Shown: piece by piece, positions 1 to 7,903 of the stretch
Layout of the letters: each line of letters begins with the position of its first letter
Position numbering within the stretch: position 1 is the stretch's first letter
Source: Aestuariivita sp.
GTDB taxonomy: Bacteria > Pseudomonadota > Alphaproteobacteria > Rhodobacterales > Rhodobacteraceae
Assembly: GCF_021404545.1 (NCBI RefSeq)
Contig: NZ_JAAWWD010000061.1
Coordinates: forward strand, 1-64,000
Length of the DNA: 64,000 nucleotides
Reading direction: 5' to 3'
Made by a program: the position numbers and the translations under genes
The notes under the pieces: generated by a model
The model's input: only the letters and a program-made list of their open reading frames with translations
What the model was told of the DNA's origin: nothing
Database searches by the model: none

Positions 1-1
1 T

Positions 2-937
2 GGCGGGCAAGATGCCAACAATGCACAGCGTACTATCCCGCCCCCTCCCGGATCAGACCCCCTTTTGGCGCTGGTGCGCAATTCGCCTGAAATCGTCGAG
101 GAAGCAGCGGATTATTCGGTCAATTATAGCTTTGCGCTGGAAGAAGGGCTGGATCCGGTGCGGTTTTTGCAGAGCCCCGAGGAGCTCATCGACATCCCGG
201 CCAGGCGCAAAAGACCGGTTGAGGTGGCGTCGAAGCCTGCGCCACCTCAACCGGTGGTCACGCCCCGCGAGGCGCCAAAGCGGGATGCGGGCAAGGTTGC
301 GTTGCCCCGGTTCATGCAGGTCGATCTCGCGCCGCGGCCCGGTCCCGGATTCCAGTCGGTTGAGGAAATCCGCGTTTCGGACGCAGCACCGCAGCACTGT
401 GTCATTCATCCGGCGCGCGATGGCTGGGTATCCATCGATCTGCCGGGCTGTATCGGCGGCCAGGTGGTGGTCAGCAATCCGGGGTGTATTTTTGTCCGGG
501 ATGACCGTCGGATGATCGCCATTCACAGCGATCTGATCGCGGGCCAGCCCAGGCCGTTGCCGGGGCGGATCGTGGTCGGGCTGAAATACCTGCCCGCGGG
601 GCTGCACGATATCCTGTCGGGCAATGTAGGTGAGGCGCGGCTGAGTTTCGAGCATGGGTTCTTGTTCGTTACGTTGAAATCCGCGCCCCGCGAGGAGGGT
701 GCGCCCAAGCCCGCTGCGAAACCGGTGGCGGGGCGCGGGTTGTTCGGGCGGCTGAGTACGCCCTGGCGGATGTGGGCTGCGGGGATTGCGACGGTTTTTG
801 CCCTTTTCATGGTGGGGATGCAGTTCGGAGCGGCCCCGGTGGGCACGAGTGGTGAGGCCACCGGGGCAATCGACTGGAGCCAGTTTCAGACCGGGTCGCT
901 GGACCCGGCACCGACACGCCCTGCGCAGAGCGGTTAA
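2..937 (+). CDS. Hypothetical protein with C-terminal membrane segment (5' end outside window)
   Basis: The reading frame is open to the left edge of the window, so the true start probably lies upstream; a TTG at 65 is the first start-like codon in view but has no clear ribosome site. The visible part has a Pro/Lys-rich stretch, then a compact domain over about residues 90-210 of the visible protein, then a hydrophobic segment near the C-terminus (around WRMWAAGIATVFALF) and a short tail. I do not recognise the family. It sits at the edge of the flagellar locus and converges on the motB strand, sharing a TTAA sequence with the stop of a small opposite ORF. A role in motility is only suggested by position. 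Confidence 0.6.
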   Translation, partial: GGQDANNAQRTIPPPPGSDPLLALVRNSPEIVEEAADYSVNYSFALEEGLDPVRFLQSPEELIDIPARRKRPVEVASKPAPPQPVVTPREAPKRDAGKVALPRFMQVDLAPRPGPGFQSVEEIRVSDAAPQHCVIHPARDGWVSIDLPGCIGGQVVVSNPGCIFVRDDRRMIAIHSDLIAGQPRPLPGRIVVGLKYLPAGLHDILSGNVGEARLSFEHGFLFVTLKSAPREEGAPKPAAKPVAGRGLFGRLSTPWRMWAAGIATVFALFMVGMQFGAAPVGTSGEATGAIDWSQFQTGSLDPAPTRPAQSG

Positions 938-956
938 CGCAATACGCTGCGCAGAG
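921..956. repeat. Repeated CTGCGCAGAG at a convergent gene end
   Basis: CTGCGCAGAG occurs at 921-930 and again at 947-956. The core CTGCGCAG is its own reverse complement, so the two copies can pair as an 8-bp stem around an 18-base loop. The element lies exactly where the plus-strand gene ending at 937 meets the minus-strand small ORF. It may end or stabilise both transcripts; there is no T-tract. Confidence 0.4.
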
Positions 957-1083
957 TTTCCATTGTGCGGTCATCCAGCACGGTCACGTCGGTGCCCTGA
1001 TCCAGCCGCTGGTCCTGCATGTCGGGCTGCAGGGCCGGTGGGGTCGCGCTGTCCGGCATGGGGCCCTGGGCGGGGTTCGGCAT
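934..1083 (-). CDS. Small hypothetical protein downstream of motB (49 aa)
   Basis: An ATG at 1083 opens a 49-residue frame 9 bases after the motB stop. The product is Pro/Gln/Asp-rich in its first 30 residues and ends in a short possible helix (TMETLRSVLR). Its stop TTA (934-936) overlaps the TAA of the converging plus-strand gene in a shared TTAA, which makes the gene packing tight if it is real. No strong ribosome site is visible, and translational coupling to motB would be needed. No family is recognised. It could be chance open sequence. Confidence 0.35.
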   Translation of the reverse strand: MPNPAQGPMPDSATPPALQPDMQDQRLDQGTDVTVLDDRTMETLRSVLR

Positions 1084-1092
1084 GTCGGAATA

Positions 1093-2133
1093 CTACAACA
1101 GCAGGGTGATGCGGCGGTTCGACGGATCGTCGGGCCGTTCGGCGACAAGCGGATCGGTATAGGCCTTGCCCGTCACGCTGAGAAGGCGGGCCCGCGCGAC
1201 GCCGGCATTCAGCAAGGTGCGGCGGGTGGCGTTGGCGCGGTCGGTGGAAAGATCCCAGTTGTCGTAATTCGCCCGGCCCGCGAAGGGGACGGAATCGGTG
1301 TGGCCGGTGATCACCATGCGGTTGGGCAATTGCGCGAGGGACTGGCCCAGCTTACCCATCAGAGCCTGGGTCGCGTTGAGCATCTCGGCGCTGCCGCTGG
1401 CGAACATCGGTTTGCCTTCCTGGTCGATGACCTGGATACGCAGACCCTGCGGCGTGCGTTCAAAGACCACGTTCTGCATCAGCGGGCGCAGGTCGGGATT
1501 GCTCTGCATGGCTTGACGCAGCTCGGTCTGGAGCGCTTCAAAACGCGCGTCATCCGCCTTGTGGCTGTCTTCGGCGGTGCCGCCGGTCTGGGCGCCATGG
1601 GTCGCGCTTGCGTGTTTGGTGTCGGTGCTGTCGGCCGCGTCCGCAGCGGTTCCGGCCCCGGCGCGCAGGCCTGATTTGTCGCGGTTGACCGCGGCGTCAA
1701 AAGCTTCGGCCGCGCCGCCACTGGCGGGGTTCGCGAAGGCGCCCTGGGTCGCGCCGACGGTGTTGTCCTGATTTTCCGACGTGGGGGTGACGTCGCGCAC
1801 TTCCCATTTGGCGATGACGGTCTGGTCTTCCTTGCCCAACTCGGATCCGCGGGCCAGGATCGCCCCGTTCGAGGCGGTCAGCGTGCCGGGCGGACCCAGC
1901 GATGCGCCGTCCAGCACACCCATGCCGCCGGGTTGGGTGGCATCGGTAAAATACTCGGCAATGCCGCGCAATTTCTGCTCGTCTGACGAGGACAGGATCC
2001 ACAATAGCAGAAAAAACGCCATCATGGCTGTCATGAAGTCGGCATAAGCGACTTTCCATGCACCGCCATGGTGTCCATGATCGTCATCGTCCACGACCCG
2101 TTTGATAATGGTCGTCCGCGCTTTTCCAGCCAT
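1093..2133 (-). CDS. motB: Flagellar motor stator protein MotB
   Basis: This is the peptidoglycan-anchored stator subunit that works with MotA to couple ion flow to flagellar rotation. The N-terminus has an Asp/His-rich cytoplasmic head, then a single membrane helix starting AWKVAYADFMTAMMAF with the channel aspartate at residue 32, the same number as in enteric MotB. A long low-complexity Ala/Gly/Thr linker (about residues 95-215) leads to an OmpA/MotB peptidoglycan-binding domain (about 225-346) with the motif ITGHTDSVPF. The start at 2133 has GAGG just upstream. At 346 residues it is somewhat long because of the linker. No motA is present anywhere in the window, so the partner must be encoded elsewhere, possibly just to the left. 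Confidence 0.93.
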   Translation of the reverse strand: MAGKARTTIIKRVVDDDDHGHHGGAWKVAYADFMTAMMAFFLLLWILSSSDEQKLRGIAEYFTDATQPGGMGVLDGASLGPPGTLTASNGAILARGSELGKEDQTVIAKWEVRDVTPTSENQDNTVGATQGAFANPASGGAAEAFDAAVNRDKSGLRAGAGTAADAADSTDTKHASATHGAQTGGTAEDSHKADDARFEALQTELRQAMQSNPDLRPLMQNVVFERTPQGLRIQVIDQEGKPMFASGSAEMLNATQALMGKLGQSLAQLPNRMVITGHTDSVPFAGRANYDNWDLSTDRANATRRTLLNAGVARARLLSVTGKAYTDPLVAERPDDPSNRRITLLL

Positions 2134-2267
2134 TCTGCCTGCCTCATCCGTGCCGGTTTTCCGGTCTTGTGTCGGTGAGCATAGCCCTCCCGACGCGGAT
2201 AAGTAGTGGTCGCCAACCTTGGTTAGGGCGGGACGATATTGGGGCTAAATTGTGGAAATCCAAAGTT

Positions 2268-2759
2268 TTAGCTGTTTGCGCGGTCGGTCACGTCCCGGCT
2301 GTGCTTGCCCAGACCCGAGTTGCGGGCATAATCGGCCTTGCGCGCGGAATAGGCAGGCGCGACCAGCGGCATATCCTGAGGCAGAGAGAACTTGGCGCGA
2401 TACTCATCCTCGGTCAGTTGATGTTCGGCCTTGAGATGTCGTTTGAGCATGGTAAATCCGCGCCCGCAGCACAGGCAGAACACTTTGTCCTGCTGCACGG
2501 CCTTGTCGAGCGGGACCGCAGGGGTCGCCGCGGCGGTGAACGGGCTGACCTCGGAGGCCTGCGCGGGCTGGGTTCGGGCGCCGAGCTGCGCGGTGGAGAA
2601 CGCCCGGGCCAGCCCATCGACCAGTTCCAGTATCTCGGCGACGGTCGAGGTTTCCTTGGCTGCAAAGGCGCTGGCAACCTGGGCGATGGCCGAGGTTTTG
2701 GCGTCTCTGCCGCTGCTGGGCATATGTTTGCCAAAATCAGTCAGGTTGTTTTCAACCAT
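2268..2759 (-). CDS. MucR/Ros family zinc-finger transcriptional regulator
   Basis: MucR/Ros proteins are alphaproteobacterial DNA-binding regulators that bind AT-rich promoters and control exopolysaccharide, cell-cycle and motility genes. This 163-residue protein has the single zinc finger C-X2-C-X9-H-X4-H (C95, C98, H108, H113), followed by the usual LTEDEYRAKFSLP segment and a basic tail. I chose the ATG at 2759 rather than a start at 2828 because AGGA lies 6 bases upstream and family similarity begins there. The N-terminal half is Ala-rich and less conserved. It lies directly upstream of motB on the same strand with about 130 bases between, so it may regulate the flagellar locus. Confidence 0.85.
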   Translation of the reverse strand: MVENNLTDFGKHMPSSGRDAKTSAIAQVASAFAAKETSTVAEILELVDGLARAFSTAQLGARTQPAQASEVSPFTAAATPAVPLDKAVQQDKVFCLCCGRGFTMLKRHLKAEHQLTEDEYRAKFSLPQDMPLVAPAYSARKADYARNSGLGKHSRDVTDRANS

Positions 2760-2926
2760 ACCATGTCCTGCTCTATTCTTTGCTAAAACACCGGAAGAAT
2801 AATATTTATCAATCCTTAGGTTTCGCAATGCGGAAGAGTCAAGCGAACTGCCTGTTCTAACCTTGCAATGGTGGTTCTTTGCTTATCAACCGGCAAGAAC
2901 ATCCCGCCTGCCCATGGGTCACGCGG

Positions 2927-3148
2927 TCAGTTATAGAGACATCGGCGTGACCCGTGCGGGCGCCGGCCTTCGGAAGTGTCATCGGGAGGGGCGGTTGTCG
3001 TTTTGGTGTCTCTGATGGTTTTGTCCGCTTCGGCGAGGATGTGGGTCAGGGTATCTTCGTCTTTCAACAAGAGGGTGAGAAGGCGCAAGCGTTCGGCCGC
3101 GTCCTTGGCGGCGCGCCGACTGACCTTGGGATCCCTTAGGTTTGCCAA
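2927..3148 (-). CDS. Small hypothetical basic/charged protein (73 aa)
   Basis: I take the TTG at 3148 as start because AGGAG stands 8 bases upstream; a longer frame from ATG at 3244 has no ribosome site and would cover the divergent promoter gap. The product begins ANLRDPKVSRRAAKDAA and has a charged helical core with leucine repeats (LRLLTLLLKDEDTLTHIL), then a Thr/Pro/Arg-rich tail. No family is recognised. It lies between mucR and the OmpR-type regulator inside the flagellar locus, so a small regulatory or chaperone role is possible but not shown. Confidence 0.5.
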   Translation of the reverse strand: MANLRDPKVSRRAAKDAAERLRLLTLLLKDEDTLTHILAEADKTIRDTKTTTAPPDDTSEGRRPHGSRRCLYN

Positions 3149-3263
3149 ATTCTCAACTCCTGTTCTTGAGAGGCTGGTCGCGCATTCTGCGCTTTGGAAA
3201 GAACATAGTGCGGGGGTAGTTAAGGTTTTGCCAAAAACCATCACAAGAATAGGAATTATTTGG

Positions 3264-3279
3264 TGAATATTTGGTTAAC
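3264..3279 (+). promoter_or_regulatory. CtrA-like box, one mismatch (TGAA-N7-TTAAC)
   Basis: In the 316-base divergent gap between the small gene (start 3148) and the OmpR-type regulator (start 3465), TGAA is followed after 7 bases by TTAAC. The Caulobacter CtrA consensus is TTAA-N7-TTAAC, so 8 of 9 fixed positions match. No other clear element was seen in this gap. Confidence 0.35.
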
Positions 3280-3464
3280 GATTGGGGGCCGTGGCGTCAT
3301 GCTTTGATTCTGGCCTGTCAAGACTTGCGAGCTTTGGCCGTTTGGTGTGATCATGCTTCGTATTGGAACAGAATCCGGCACTATGACCGGAACTTGAATA
3401 ACAGGCTGGAGGGTCCGGGGGGGCGACGCCACCGCATCACGACAGCACCGACTGGGACTCGAAC

Positions 3465-4163
3465 ATGGCCAACAGCTCGCCGCACCCCGCGTCGGTTGGC
3501 GTTTTCCTTGCGGAAAACGATCTGACCGCGCGCCTGTCTTTGACGCATTTCTTTTCCGTCGTCTTTGGATGCGAAACGCGGGCCGTGTCCGATCTGTGTG
3601 AGGCGGCCCGTCTCCTGCCGTCGGTGTCGGCCCCGGACATGGTGGTGCTGGGCCTGCGCAAACCGGATGGACCCGCCTTTGAGGTGATCCGCGCCGCGAT
3701 AGCCCTGGACCCAAAGCCGTTTGTTCTGGCCCTGATGGATGAGGCCGGGTCGGACGCTGCGGTGTCCCTGTTCGAGGCCGGTGCCGACGAGGTGGTGCAC
3801 CAGCCGTTCTCGCTCAAGGAGTTGGCCTATCGTCTGCGATCCCGGCTTGGAAAACTGTTCACGCTGGATGCGGGCCGGATCGGAACTCTGGAGCTTGCGG
3901 CCGATATCGTGGACCGGGCGGAACTGACCGATATCGAAGCACAGGTGGTGCGCGTTCTGATGGGGCATGAAGGCCAGATCGTGTCACGGGACGCGCTGAG
4001 CCTGGCGATCGACAGAGCGCCCTGGACCTATGGTGATCGCAAATTCGACGTCCATGTGGCCCGGATCAGAAAGAAACTGGAAACCGCCTATGGCAATGCC
4101 CTGACGGTGCAGACCATTCGCGCGGCAGGATATCAACTGACCCTGACGCATCCAACGGCTTGA
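3465..4163 (+). CDS. OmpR-family regulator with degenerate receiver domain
   Basis: The 232-residue protein has an N-terminal receiver-like fold (about 10-125) and a C-terminal OmpR-type winged helix (about 135-230) with the usual FDVHVARIRKKL and RAAGYQL signatures. The receiver lacks the phosphorylation residues: the acceptor Asp position in VVLGLRKP is Gly63, and the conserved Lys before Pro is Gln113 (VHQPF). Phosphorylation-dependent switching is therefore unlikely. No histidine kinase gene is nearby. It lies inside the flagellar locus, upstream of an unknown gene and fliK, so it may control flagellar genes. It starts at an ATG in a GC-rich context after a long AT-rich promoter gap. Confidence 0.82.
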   Translation: MANSSPHPASVGVFLAENDLTARLSLTHFFSVVFGCETRAVSDLCEAARLLPSVSAPDMVVLGLRKPDGPAFEVIRAAIALDPKPFVLALMDEAGSDAAVSLFEAGADEVVHQPFSLKELAYRLRSRLGKLFTLDAGRIGTLELAADIVDRAELTDIEAQVVRVLMGHEGQIVSRDALSLAIDRAPWTYGDRKFDVHVARIRKKLETAYGNALTVQTIRAAGYQLTLTHPTA

Positions 4164-4584
4164 CCGGCGCGCCGGTGAGTCGACGGACCTTGCGTCAATG
4201 GCATGGCACCCCTTCGGGCGCCTCACCGGAATAGGCCCTAAACAGGCGAAACAGGGTCTGGTTTTCGAAAGTCCTTCACAGGTCAAGTGCTTAATTGTAA
4301 AATCGCGTTTACGATGCCAGCGCGCACTGAATGCTGTGGTTAGAGACTAAATATAGTCTTTTTTCGCTGAACGTCTCCAACATATCGGTTCCGTTCTTGG
4401 GAAAATCAAAGGCTTAGCGTGCATCCGGGCGCGGCCGCCGGGAGGCACGGGCGTCGTCGGTTTCGCAGACAGCCTGCCATGCAGGGATCTGTGGGCGGTG
4501 CTGGATTTACAATGCCAGTGTTCAACCAATTGGCGAAATCGCCTATCTTCGGGGAACAAGAACCGAAACTGTGTGGGGGCACGG
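4164..4584. other. Intergenic gap without supported gene
   Basis: This 420-base stretch between the OmpR-type regulator and the next plus-strand gene is partly AT-rich (about 4285-4380). It holds a small hairpin with a T-run (see the terminator entry). No open frame here looks like a gene. Confidence 0.5.
4344..4364 (+). terminator. Possible rho-independent terminator
   Basis: AGACTA and TAGTCT form a 6-bp stem around a 4-base loop and are followed directly by a run of T. It lies 180 bases after the stop of the OmpR-type regulator. The stem is short and AT-rich, so strength is doubtful. Confidence 0.35.
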
Positions 4585-5028
4585 ATGATGATGGGAACTG
4601 ACTTGCTGGCCTGTATTTGGTCAGGCGCTGTCGAGCCGCGCGAAGAGGACGAAAGATCGCCGCTGGCGACATTGCTCGATGGTATTCTGACGGTTCCGAC
4701 AGTGTCTTTGGTGGCGCATGCCGGTTTGAGCGGGCCGGTGGCCTTTGCCGACAGTGTCGAGCTGTTGCCGGGTATCCAGCTGGGCGATGTTCTGGCAGAG
4801 GAACTGGGGTTCGACGTGCCGGTCAATTCGGTGATCCTGCTGGAGCCTGCGGCATTGGCGGATGCCACCGAGGTCAGTGCCACAGAGCTTGGTCGTGACC
4901 TGGGCCGGGTGCTGACCTCGGTCGCCGAAGCGGCGGTTGCGCAGGATGAAAGCGTGGCGGAGCCTGTGACGCTGTCGGACCGGTCGCAAGATCTGGCGGT
5001 GGCGGACGTGGCGCCATTGGCCTCGTGA
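4585..5028 (+). CDS. Hypothetical protein (147 aa) upstream of fliK
   Basis: Three ATG codons in a row (4585, 4588, 4591) follow a G-rich stretch that may act as ribosome site; I use the first. The protein is acidic and rich in Ala, Val and Leu, with segments such as VELLPGIQLGDVL and EATELGRDL-like repeats. Codon use resembles the neighbouring genes (strong G/C at third positions), which supports coding. No domain or membrane segment is recognised. It sits on the same strand as fliK but is separated by 160 bases that contain a CtrA-like box, so it is probably a separate unit. Function unknown. Confidence 0.55.
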   Translation: MMMGTDLLACIWSGAVEPREEDERSPLATLLDGILTVPTVSLVAHAGLSGPVAFADSVELLPGIQLGDVLAEELGFDVPVNSVILLEPAALADATEVSATELGRDLGRVLTSVAEAAVAQDESVAEPVTLSDRSQDLAVADVAPLAS

Positions 5029-5066
5029 TCCTTGAAACGCCAAGACCAGAACGACGCTTATCTTTG

Positions 5067-5081
5067 TTAACCTGCGTTTAA
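5067..5081 (+). promoter_or_regulatory. CtrA-like box upstream of fliK (TTAA-N7-TTAA)
   Basis: TTAA at 5067-5070 and TTAA at 5078-5081 are separated by exactly 7 bases, matching both half-sites of the CtrA consensus. The box is 108 bases before the fliK start in a 160-base gap, a sensible position for promoter control of fliK-flgD. Confidence 0.55.
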
Positions 5082-5188
5082 TCAAATAGTTCTTCCATGA
5101 ACGCCCGATTGATGGTCTTTTTCAACCGAACGGGGGCGCGCGCGATCGGGCGCGGCCCAGGGACTCCCGGTTAGGGTGGAGCATCCAG

Positions 5189-6751
5189 ATGAGTGAGGCA
5201 GCCAATGTGTCAGACGCCCGGTCGCGTGCGACCGAGCTGCTGTCGGGTCTGCGTACGGCACGGTCGCAGAGCGGATCCGAGAGCCGTGGCTTTTGGCCCA
5301 ACGCGCCCAGCATGACGGCGCCGGCGCTGGGGGAACCGGCGCGTGTCCCGACCCCGGCGAACGCACGGCAAGCGCAGGCTCTCAACACCTTGCAGATGCG
5401 GTTGCAAACGCTGGAAACCGTGCTTTTGAACAGTGCCGAGTTTGCCGATCCGACCGGGACTGTCGAGACGGTTGGCCAGGCGGTGGCCAGCGCTCTGGCC
5501 GGGTTCGAGCAGGCGACAGGTGCCGGTTTGGTGAGCGCGCTGGAGGAGCGGTACTCGGTGGATCCATCGGTTTGGGGTCAGGGTGTCGAGGCCCCTCTGG
5601 ACGGCATCGCGCCGACCGGCGGCGCGGTCGAGGCTCTGCTTGGCCTGATCCATCGGGCGCAAGGTGTGGCGCAGACCCTTCTGACCGCCGCCGTGCCGGA
5701 CGGGGTGGAGCGGACCTCCCCAGGGCCTGGCCAGATGGCGATGGCGCCCGGGCCGGATCGGCTGAGCGTGCCCACGCCAAACAGCCCGGCGGCCGATCCG
5801 GCGATGCCGGGCGCGTTGGCGCAGACCTTGCCCGGGGCCGGGGCGGCCACGCCGGGTGCCGCGATGCAACAACAGATCGCCGTGCCGGGTGTCACCCCGA
5901 TGGCGGGTGCGCCGGAGGCCGGATTTCACGGGCTGACGCGGGGACGGGACCATGCCCTTGCCCCGTCGGCGGGGGCGCAAGGAACCCAATCACCGGGCGA
6001 CACAAGAACTGGGCCGCGCGTTTCGGCGGCCGAGATTGGGGTGCGGGCGGTTATCGCGGCTCCCAAGGTGCCCGGGCAGAGGGCGGTCGACGCGCGCCCG
6101 GTGCAGCCTGATCTTGAATTTGCCCGCGTCGCAGAGCCGTCTGCGGCAGCGCCGGCAAAGGCCGAGATCCTCTCGCAGGCGCTAACCCTTACGGCGGCGA
6201 TTGCGTCCTTGGGCCAGCCGACCGTTCGGGAGGCGAGTGCGCGCCGATCGGTCGAGGCGCCCCGGTTTGCCGCGCTTTTGCCTGTTGCGGAGGCTGCGAA
6301 CGGGGCAAGTGGCGGCGCCCGGACCGCCGAGGCCGTGCCTGGGACGCCAACACAATCGCGGTTCGCCGAGGCAATCGCCGCACAGATCCGCAATGCGCGG
6401 GTTGGCGACGGATTGACCCGGGTCGAGCTGAGCCCCCGCGGTCTGGGCGGAATCGACATTGAGGTGAGCAGCGACCGGGACGGCGCGTTGACTGTCGTGA
6501 TCCGGGCCGAGAACAGCACGGTCCTGAGTGCGCTGCGCGAGATGCGCGAACCGCTGGCCGATATGCTGGCCATGGGCAATGGCGGCGCGCTGAGTTTTGA
6601 GGATAAACCGGCCGGGCAGGGTGGGGACCACACTGGCGGATTGACGGATTCGCAAGGCGAAACCTCGGCCGGTGAGACCACGGTCGCCGCGGGTCCAAGC
6701 GGGCAGGCCGCCCCGCTTATCGATGGCAGGCAATTGGATATCATGACGTGA
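5189..6751 (+). CDS. fliK: Flagellar hook-length control protein FliK
   Basis: FliK is exported during hook assembly, measures hook length and triggers the substrate switch through FlhB. The 520-residue product is Ala/Pro/Gly-rich over most of its length, as FliK proteins are, and ends in the conserved Flg_hook domain (about 395-480) with the motif LTRVELSPRGLGGIDIEV followed by a helix (ENSTVLSALREMREPLADML) and a disordered tail. The start has GGAG 7 bases upstream. flgD follows after 13 bases, so the two hook-assembly genes are probably one operon, with a CtrA-like box in front. Confidence 0.88.
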   Translation: MSEAANVSDARSRATELLSGLRTARSQSGSESRGFWPNAPSMTAPALGEPARVPTPANARQAQALNTLQMRLQTLETVLLNSAEFADPTGTVETVGQAVASALAGFEQATGAGLVSALEERYSVDPSVWGQGVEAPLDGIAPTGGAVEALLGLIHRAQGVAQTLLTAAVPDGVERTSPGPGQMAMAPGPDRLSVPTPNSPAADPAMPGALAQTLPGAGAATPGAAMQQQIAVPGVTPMAGAPEAGFHGLTRGRDHALAPSAGAQGTQSPGDTRTGPRVSAAEIGVRAVIAAPKVPGQRAVDARPVQPDLEFARVAEPSAAAPAKAEILSQALTLTAAIASLGQPTVREASARRSVEAPRFAALLPVAEAANGASGGARTAEAVPGTPTQSRFAEAIAAQIRNARVGDGLTRVELSPRGLGGIDIEVSSDRDGALTVVIRAENSTVLSALREMREPLADMLAMGNGGALSFEDKPAGQGGDHTGGLTDSQGETSAGETTVAAGPSGQAAPLIDGRQLDIMT

Positions 6752-6764
6752 TCGGAGCGTAGAT

Positions 6765-7430
6765 ATGGACATCGCAGCAACAAACCAGACTGCGGCCACG
6801 GCTTCGTCCAGTGGCACGGCTGCGCAGAACCAGCTTGAGGAGAACTACACGACGTTTCTGCAATTGCTGACGGCACAGATCAGCAATCAGGATCCGTTGG
6901 AGCCGATGGACAGCTCGACATTCGTGACCCAATTGGCCCAGCTGACGCAGGTAGAGCAGACGGCGCAGACCAATGTCAGTCTGGCGAGCCTGTCGGCCAA
7001 ACTGGATTCGATGGCCCTGATCTCGGGCGCGAACCTGGTCGGGCAGGAGGGGAATTTCCCCTCCGGCAAGATCATTCTGGAGGCGGATGGGGGCACGATG
7101 ACCTACCGGGTCGGGGCCACGGCCACTGAGGTGAAGGCCGAGATCTATGACCCCACAGGCCAGTTGGTCCGCACCATTGAAAACCTGCCCGGCGAGATCG
7201 GAACCGAGCATGATCTGGAATGGGACGGGCTGACCGACACCAAGGATGCGGCGCTGACGGGCGTCTATACGATCAAGCTGACCGCGGCCACGGCGGATGG
7301 GGATGCGGTGCAGACCGCCCTCTTCCGAGATGCCGAAATTCAGGAGGTGAACCTGGCCGGGGGTCAGCTGATCTATCTGATGGCGGGAGATGAATACGTG
7401 GCGTCCGGTAACATCCGGTCGGTCCGCTGA
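6765..7430 (+). CDS. flgD: Flagellar hook assembly (capping) protein FlgD
   Basis: FlgD sits on the growing hook tip and guides FlgE polymerisation. The 221-residue protein has the signature N-terminal region NYTTFLQLLTAQISNQDPLEPMDSS-like (about residues 26-50) with FVTQLAQLTQVEQ, then the FlgD tudor/Ig-like C-terminal part with the segment EWDGLTDTKDAALTGVYT. Length is normal for the family. It follows fliK after 13 bases. Its stop forms one arm of a perfect inverted repeat with the stop of the converging fliL-like gene. Confidence 0.95.
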   Translation: MDIAATNQTAATASSSGTAAQNQLEENYTTFLQLLTAQISNQDPLEPMDSSTFVTQLAQLTQVEQTAQTNVSLASLSAKLDSMALISGANLVGQEGNFPSGKIILEADGGTMTYRVGATATEVKAEIYDPTGQLVRTIENLPGEIGTEHDLEWDGLTDTKDAALTGVYTIKLTAATADGDAVQTALFRDAEIQEVNLAGGQLIYLMAGDEYVASGNIRSVR

Positions 7431-7440
7431 CGCTCAGCGG
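7424..7440. terminator. Hairpin spanning convergent stops of flgD and fliL-like gene
   Basis: CCGCTGA (7424-7430) and TCAGCGG (7434-7440) are perfect complements with a CGC loop; each arm contains one of the two stop codons. There is no T-tract, so it may act as an RNA 3' end stabiliser or weak bidirectional terminator. Confidence 0.4.
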
Positions 7441-7895
7441 TCGACGCGTGAGGTGGCCATATCGGTGATCCGCGCGGATCGCACCATCGGGTAACTGTGA
7501 TAGAGCTTGCGTGCCAGGGTCAGTGCCAGCGCGTCCGGGTCCAGTTCGGCCTGGTCGGTCTCCTCTACCCAGAGGGTCGTTTCAACCATGTTCGACAGAT
7601 GCCGCATCGCGTCTTCGCGCATCCGGCTGCGGCTGAGCCCGCCATTCATGCGCTCGAAATTCGCCGATCCGGCAATATAGACATCCATGTTGAACCGGAT
7701 GTTGAAAAACCGCGACGGTTTGATCACCTGCACGGTGAACCGGCCCAATGGCAGCTTGTAGAGCGTTTCGTTGGTTGCGGTCGAAAGGATGGTGTCGTCG
7801 TCTGCTGCCGGGGGCGAGAGATATGTGCCGACGGCATAGCCTGTGGCGCCCATCGCGCCTGCAAGTCCCAGCAAAAGAAGGAGGATTTTCACCAC
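7434..7895 (-). CDS. FliL-like single-pass membrane protein (second copy)
   Basis: The 153-residue protein has an N-terminal membrane anchor (VKILLLLLGLAGAMGATGY) and a periplasmic domain with a FliL-like pattern (LPLGRFTVQVIKPS, then IRFNMDVYIAG). Basal-body FliL proteins surround the stator and affect motor output. The start is GTG at 7895 with AGGA 6 bases upstream. It lies 8 bases after flgH at the end of the flgF-flgG-flgA-flgH operon. A second, canonical fliL is at 19554, so this is a divergent paralogue. Similarity is at fold-pattern level, not certain. Confidence 0.6.
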   Translation of the reverse strand: MVKILLLLLGLAGAMGATGYAVGTYLSPPAADDDTILSTATNETLYKLPLGRFTVQVIKPSRFFNIRFNMDVYIAGSANFERMNGGLSRSRMREDAMRHLSNMVETTLWVEETDQAELDPDALALTLARKLYHSYPMVRSARITDMATSRVDR

Positions 7896-7903
7896 GTCGG
7901 GTC

